From assembly GCA_902825855.1 (NCBI GenBank), contig CADECW010000062.1:1-43512 (forward strand): 43,512 bases of DNA, given 5' to 3'. Positions 40,836 to 43,512 of this stretch are shown here, piece by piece. Position 1 is the first letter of the stretch. Every line of letters begins with the position of its first letter. This DNA comes from an uncultured Rhodospirillales bacterium (GTDB lineage Bacteria; Pseudomonadota; Alphaproteobacteria; Reyranellales; Reyranellaceae). The position numbers and the translations under genes were made by a program. The notes beneath the pieces were generated by a model that saw nothing but the letters and a program-made list of their open reading frames with translations, had not been told where the DNA came from and made no database searches.

Positions 40836-42512
40836 CTACGAAGGCTTCCTTGTCTCGAACTCGTGGAATTCGCTCATGAACGGGGCAGCGACCGCGGCGT
40901 TCAGTTTGCAGTCCAGAAGCACGGGACCCTCAGGTTTCGCCAGCAGCGGCGCGACCTTCTTCAGGTCGTCCAGTGTCCGGATGGTCGCTGCCTGGAAGCC
41001 GAAAGCTTCAGCGATCGGCGCATAGTCCACATCGGGAAACACCGACTTCGCCACCGGCAGGTCGCGCATCTTCAGGAAGTGCAGTTCGGCGCCATAGGCG
41101 CAGTCGTTCATCACCACGATCAACAGCGGCAGGTCCTCGCGGACCACCGTCTCGAGCTCGCCCAGCGTCATCAGGAAGCCGCCATCGCCCACGACCAGCA
41201 CGGTGGTCTCGTCGGGTCGCGCCTTGGCGACGCCCAGCGCCGTACCGAAGCCCAGGCCGATCGATGCGAAGTCGCTCGTCAACTTGAAGTGACCCGGTCC
41301 CGGCACGGAAAGATACGGCACGATGCCGAGAAAGTTGCCGGCGTCGTAGACGAGGTTGCGCCGCTTGGGGATCAGCTGCTCGAGTGCTGCCCCCAGGGCG
41401 CGCGGATCGACCGTGCGCGGCGTGTTGGCGGGCTCGAAATCGCGGCCGATGTCGAATCCTGAAAGGAAGCCCAGCGTCTCGTCGGAACGAAACGGCCGGT
41501 CGGCGTTCGAACCTGGCGGAAGCGCCCCCAACAGCGCCTCGGCCGCCAGGCGTGCGTCGCCCACTACCGCCACGTCGGCAGGATGCCAGCGGCCGATGTG
41601 GCTTCGATCGGCATCGACCTGGATCAGCGGCACCTTGGGTAGAGAGTGCCCGAAGCTCATGGTGAGCAGGTTCAGCCCCGCGCCGAACACCACGACACAA
41701 TCGGCCTGGTCGATCATGCGCCGGGCGGCCGAGTGCGAGAACGAGCCGACGATACCGAGATTGGCCGGATGGCCGCGGAACATGTCCTTGCCGCGCGCCG
41801 AGGTCGCGAGCAACGCGCCGACGCGGTCGGCCAGCTGCTCGATCGCGGCCTTGGCGCCGGCGCGGTGAGCGCCCATTCCCGCCAGGAAGAGCGGCTTGCG
41901 GCTCTGGCGCAGCAGGGCGGCCGCAGCCTCGATGGCCTGGGCGCGCGGCGCCGCCGGCGGCCTCGGACGGGCCAGCTCGGGAGGTGGCGACGCCTTGCCG
42001 AGATCGAACTCGGACAACTGGACGTTGACGGGCAGCAGCAAGGCCGCGGCACCGCCCTGCAGCGCGGCATTCGCGGCATCGGCGAGCGCACCACGGGCGG
42101 TCTCGGGGCTCGTGGCGACAAAGGTGCGGAGGCCGGCCGCGCCCAGCACGCCGGTGGCGTTGAAGCCTTTGTAGTCCGGGCCGAGCGTGTTGATCGAGCC
42201 GGATGACGCGGCCTGATCGCCGAAGATGATCAGGACGCGCGAGCCGGATCGGCTGGCATAGGTCGCGGCATGAAGTCCGTTCGCCGTCGCCGGCCCGCGG
42301 CCGATCACGGCCACGCCAAGGCCGCCGGTTCCGTAGGAATAGCCTTCGGCCATGGCGATGGCGTTGTTCTCGTGGCGTGCGCCGTAGAATCTGATGCCGG
42401 CGCTGTCGAGCCCCGTGGCGAAGACCGCCGTATCGTCGCTCATGAGCCCGAAGACCTGCTGGACGCCGAGCGCTTTCAAGTCGTCAACGAGAACCTGATA
42501 GGTCGCAGCCAT
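40836..42512 (-). CDS. Thiamine diphosphate-dependent enzyme, acetolactate synthase-like
   Basis: A 558-residue ThDP enzyme. The cofactor-activating Glu is in GARHENNAIAMAEGYSYGTG near residue 47; the central domain has LFLAGMGAHRAGAKAAIEQLADRVGALLATS near 210; the ThDP/Mg motif VVGDGGFLMTLGELE to VVMNDCAYG lies near 440-470. It differs clearly from the ThDP enzyme at 28469 (for example MSDDTAVFA in place of PGVQMYGLF), so they are not recent duplicates. No small regulatory subunit gene is near. A role in 2-oxoacid decarboxylation or sulfoacetaldehyde/oxalyl-CoA-type chemistry is possible but not decided. AGGAGGG lies just upstream of the ATG. It follows a nitroreductase gene by 100 bases on the same strand. 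Confidence 0.9.
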   Translation of the reverse strand: MAATYQVLVDDLKALGVQQVFGLMSDDTAVFATGLDSAGIRFYGARHENNAIAMAEGYSYGTGGLGVAVIGRGPATANGLHAATYASRSGSRVLIIFGDQAASSGSINTLGPDYKGFNATGVLGAAGLRTFVATSPETARGALADAANAALQGGAAALLLPVNVQLSEFDLGKASPPPELARPRPPAAPRAQAIEAAAALLRQSRKPLFLAGMGAHRAGAKAAIEQLADRVGALLATSARGKDMFRGHPANLGIVGSFSHSAARRMIDQADCVVVFGAGLNLLTMSFGHSLPKVPLIQVDADRSHIGRWHPADVAVVGDARLAAEALLGALPPGSNADRPFRSDETLGFLSGFDIGRDFEPANTPRTVDPRALGAALEQLIPKRRNLVYDAGNFLGIVPYLSVPGPGHFKLTSDFASIGLGFGTALGVAKARPDETTVLVVGDGGFLMTLGELETVVREDLPLLIVVMNDCAYGAELHFLKMRDLPVAKSVFPDVDYAPIAEAFGFQAATIRTLDDLKKVAPLLAKPEGPVLLDCKLNAAVAAPFMSEFHEFETRKPS

Positions 42513-42612
42513 CGCCGCCCTCCTGAGTCGAAATTCTGCGGGGCCGCGGGCCCTCGTGGTCCGCAGCTGGTGTTCTTCGAAGCGGGCCTGAAGGTCCGCG
42601 GTCTTCCGGCGA

Positions 42613-43245
42613 TCAGGTCACCGCCGCGTAGGGCTGGCCCCATTTGTCCTGGTAGACGAACTCCGCCATCGAGCCCCGGCCGACCGGCCCGAACTTGCCC
42701 ATCGGATAGCCGATGGGAAGGATGGCGTAGGAATGCACGCCCGGCGGCAGTCCGAGCGCAGCGTCGGCCTCCTTTTCGAACAGCATGTGTCGCGTCGTCA
42801 GCGTCGTGCCCAGCCCGAGGGCGCGTGTCGCCAGCACCATGTTCTGCACGGCCGGATAGATCGATGAGCCGGCCATACGATTCGGCGTCGGTCCGTCCTC
42901 CAGGCAGGCGACGATCCAGACCGGCGCCTCGTGGTAGTGCTCGGTCAGGTACTCGACGGCGGCGTGCTGACGGCGATACTTCTCCTTGTCGCTGCCCGGC
43001 GGCGGCTCGCTCGAGCTGTAACGCGGACCGATCACCTCGTCGTAGGCCTTCTTGTAGATGACCTGCACGGCCTTCTTGATCTTCGGATCCTTGACGACCA
43101 GGAAGCGCCACTTCTGGCTGTTGCCGCCGTTGGGCGCAAAGATGCCGGCACGCAGGATCTTGGCTATCAGCTCGTCCGGCACCGGATCAGGCCTGAGCCG
43201 GCGCATGGCGCGGCACGATTCCATGATCTCGAACAGCTCGGGCAT
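42613..43245 (-). CDS. Nitroreductase family protein
   Basis: A 210-residue flavoprotein of the nitroreductase family. The FMN-binding N-terminal block is MESCRAMRRLRPDPVPDELI (about 8-27), and APNGGNSQKWRFLVV near 38 is the second conserved block; GSSIYPAVQNMVLATRALGLGTTLTT near 126 is the dimer helix with the G-L-G-T block, and LPIGYPMGKFGPVGR near 178 closes the FMN site. It should transfer hydride from NAD(P)H to nitro, quinone or enone groups. The ATG at 43245 has GGAGGAA six bases upstream, better than an upstream in-frame start. It is the first gene of a probable transcript with the ThDP enzyme downstream. Confidence 0.93.
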   Translation of the reverse strand: MPELFEIMESCRAMRRLRPDPVPDELIAKILRAGIFAPNGGNSQKWRFLVVKDPKIKKAVQVIYKKAYDEVIGPRYSSSEPPPGSDKEKYRRQHAAVEYLTEHYHEAPVWIVACLEDGPTPNRMAGSSIYPAVQNMVLATRALGLGTTLTTRHMLFEKEADAALGLPPGVHSYAILPIGYPMGKFGPVGRGSMAEFVYQDKWGQPYAAVT

Positions 43246-43399
43246 CGTCTTCCTCCGAAAGTTGACCCAGACTTGCATTGTCTTCGGACGAGGTAAACCG
43301 GAACTACGACACGACCGAAGCTGCAGTTCGTTCAGTTGCGATGATGTGTCGGCAGCACAACGTCATTAAGGCGCGAAGCGCGGCGTGGAGACCAATGAC

Positions 43400-43509
43400 G
43401 AGGTCCCTCCACTTCGCCTCGCTGCGCTCGGCTCCGGTCGGGATGACGGTAAAAAATTCCCGTCATCCCGAGCGAAGCCGCCCGGAGGGCGGCGTAGTCG
43501 AGGGACCTC
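43400..43509. repeat. About 110-base imperfect inverted repeat (intergenic palindromic element)
   Basis: The outer arms GAGGTCCCTC (43400-43409) and GAGGGACCTC (43500-43509) and the inner arms CGGGATGACGG (43439-43449) and CCGTCATCCCG (43460-43470) are perfect; the middle is about 70% complementary. A 10-base AT-rich loop separates the halves. GTCATCCCGAGCGAAGCCG followed by GTCGAGGGACCTC is typical of dispersed intergenic palindromes in GC-rich alphaproteobacteria (from memory). It lies more than 150 bases upstream of the nitroreductase start and no ORF is associated. Confidence 0.8.
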
Positions 43510-43512
43510 TTC

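Overview
The window is a 43.5 kb stretch of GC-rich bacterial chromosome, packed with genes on both strands. It has Bug-type solute receptors, many ACMSD-like amidohydrolases, SDRs, a Co-type nitrile hydratase, a single-chain acyl-CoA carboxylase, a thiolase/DUF35 pair and paired Crp/Fnr regulators. This suggests a soil or aquatic alphaproteobacterium with a broad catabolic repertoire (Reyranella- or Bradyrhizobium-like). That placement is inferred from gene content, since no rRNA or marker gene is present. I see no phage, insertion sequence, tRNA or CRISPR array. No gene-free stretch exceeds 300 bases; the longest are 43246-43512 (it ends in a large inverted repeat), 32696-32940 (it holds a perfect CRP-type palindrome) and 22565-22752 (nothing recognisable).

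Layout. 1-3531 (minus): a truncated MHS-type MFS transporter, a ClC chloride channel, a Tat-exported dienelactone hydrolase and an SDR. 3597-5684 (plus): a TTC38-like TPR protein and a DUF4239 membrane protein. 5694-12023: a small anchored protein, a Bug receptor, a type-B carboxylesterase and a 1063-residue BNR-repeat protein. 12181-16870 (plus): a CYTH protein overlapping a fumarase-superfamily lyase, then a luciferase-like monooxygenase, a Gfo/Idh/MocA dehydrogenase and an exported protein of unknown function. 16899-20009: an SDR and two amidohydrolases. 20113-21763 (plus): a three-gene nitrile hydratase operon (alpha, beta, accessory protein) with ATGA overlaps. 21803-23817: an HD-domain protein whose metal motif resembles PhnZ-type diiron oxygenases, and an Ldh2-type dehydrogenase. 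23820-27420 (minus): a tight operon of an ATC-hydrolase-like protein, a GMC oxidoreductase and a 14-TM MFS transporter. 27567-30085 (plus): an HSL-type esterase and a ThDP enzyme.

30210-32695 is a regulatory island: two Crp/Fnr paralogues flank a class III nucleotide cyclase fused to an FHA domain. One regulator has a perfect TGTGA-N6-TCACA site just upstream of its start. 32941-37401: an amidohydrolase and an 1118-residue fused biotin carboxylase/BCCP/carboxyltransferase. 37424-37921 encodes the most unusual protein in the window, with a leader-like N-terminus and a C-terminal core of 15 aromatic-x-Asn triads, 13 of them in near-tandem Gly-Trp repeats. It looks like a cyclophane RiPP precursor of the GrrA/OscA type, but no radical-SAM maturase is in view. 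37951-39760: a DUF35 zinc-ribbon/OB protein and a thiolase-like protein without the nucleophilic cysteine, together resembling Ltp2/DUF35 aldolases. 39867-43245: an SMP-30-like lactonase, a second ThDP enzyme and a nitroreductase.
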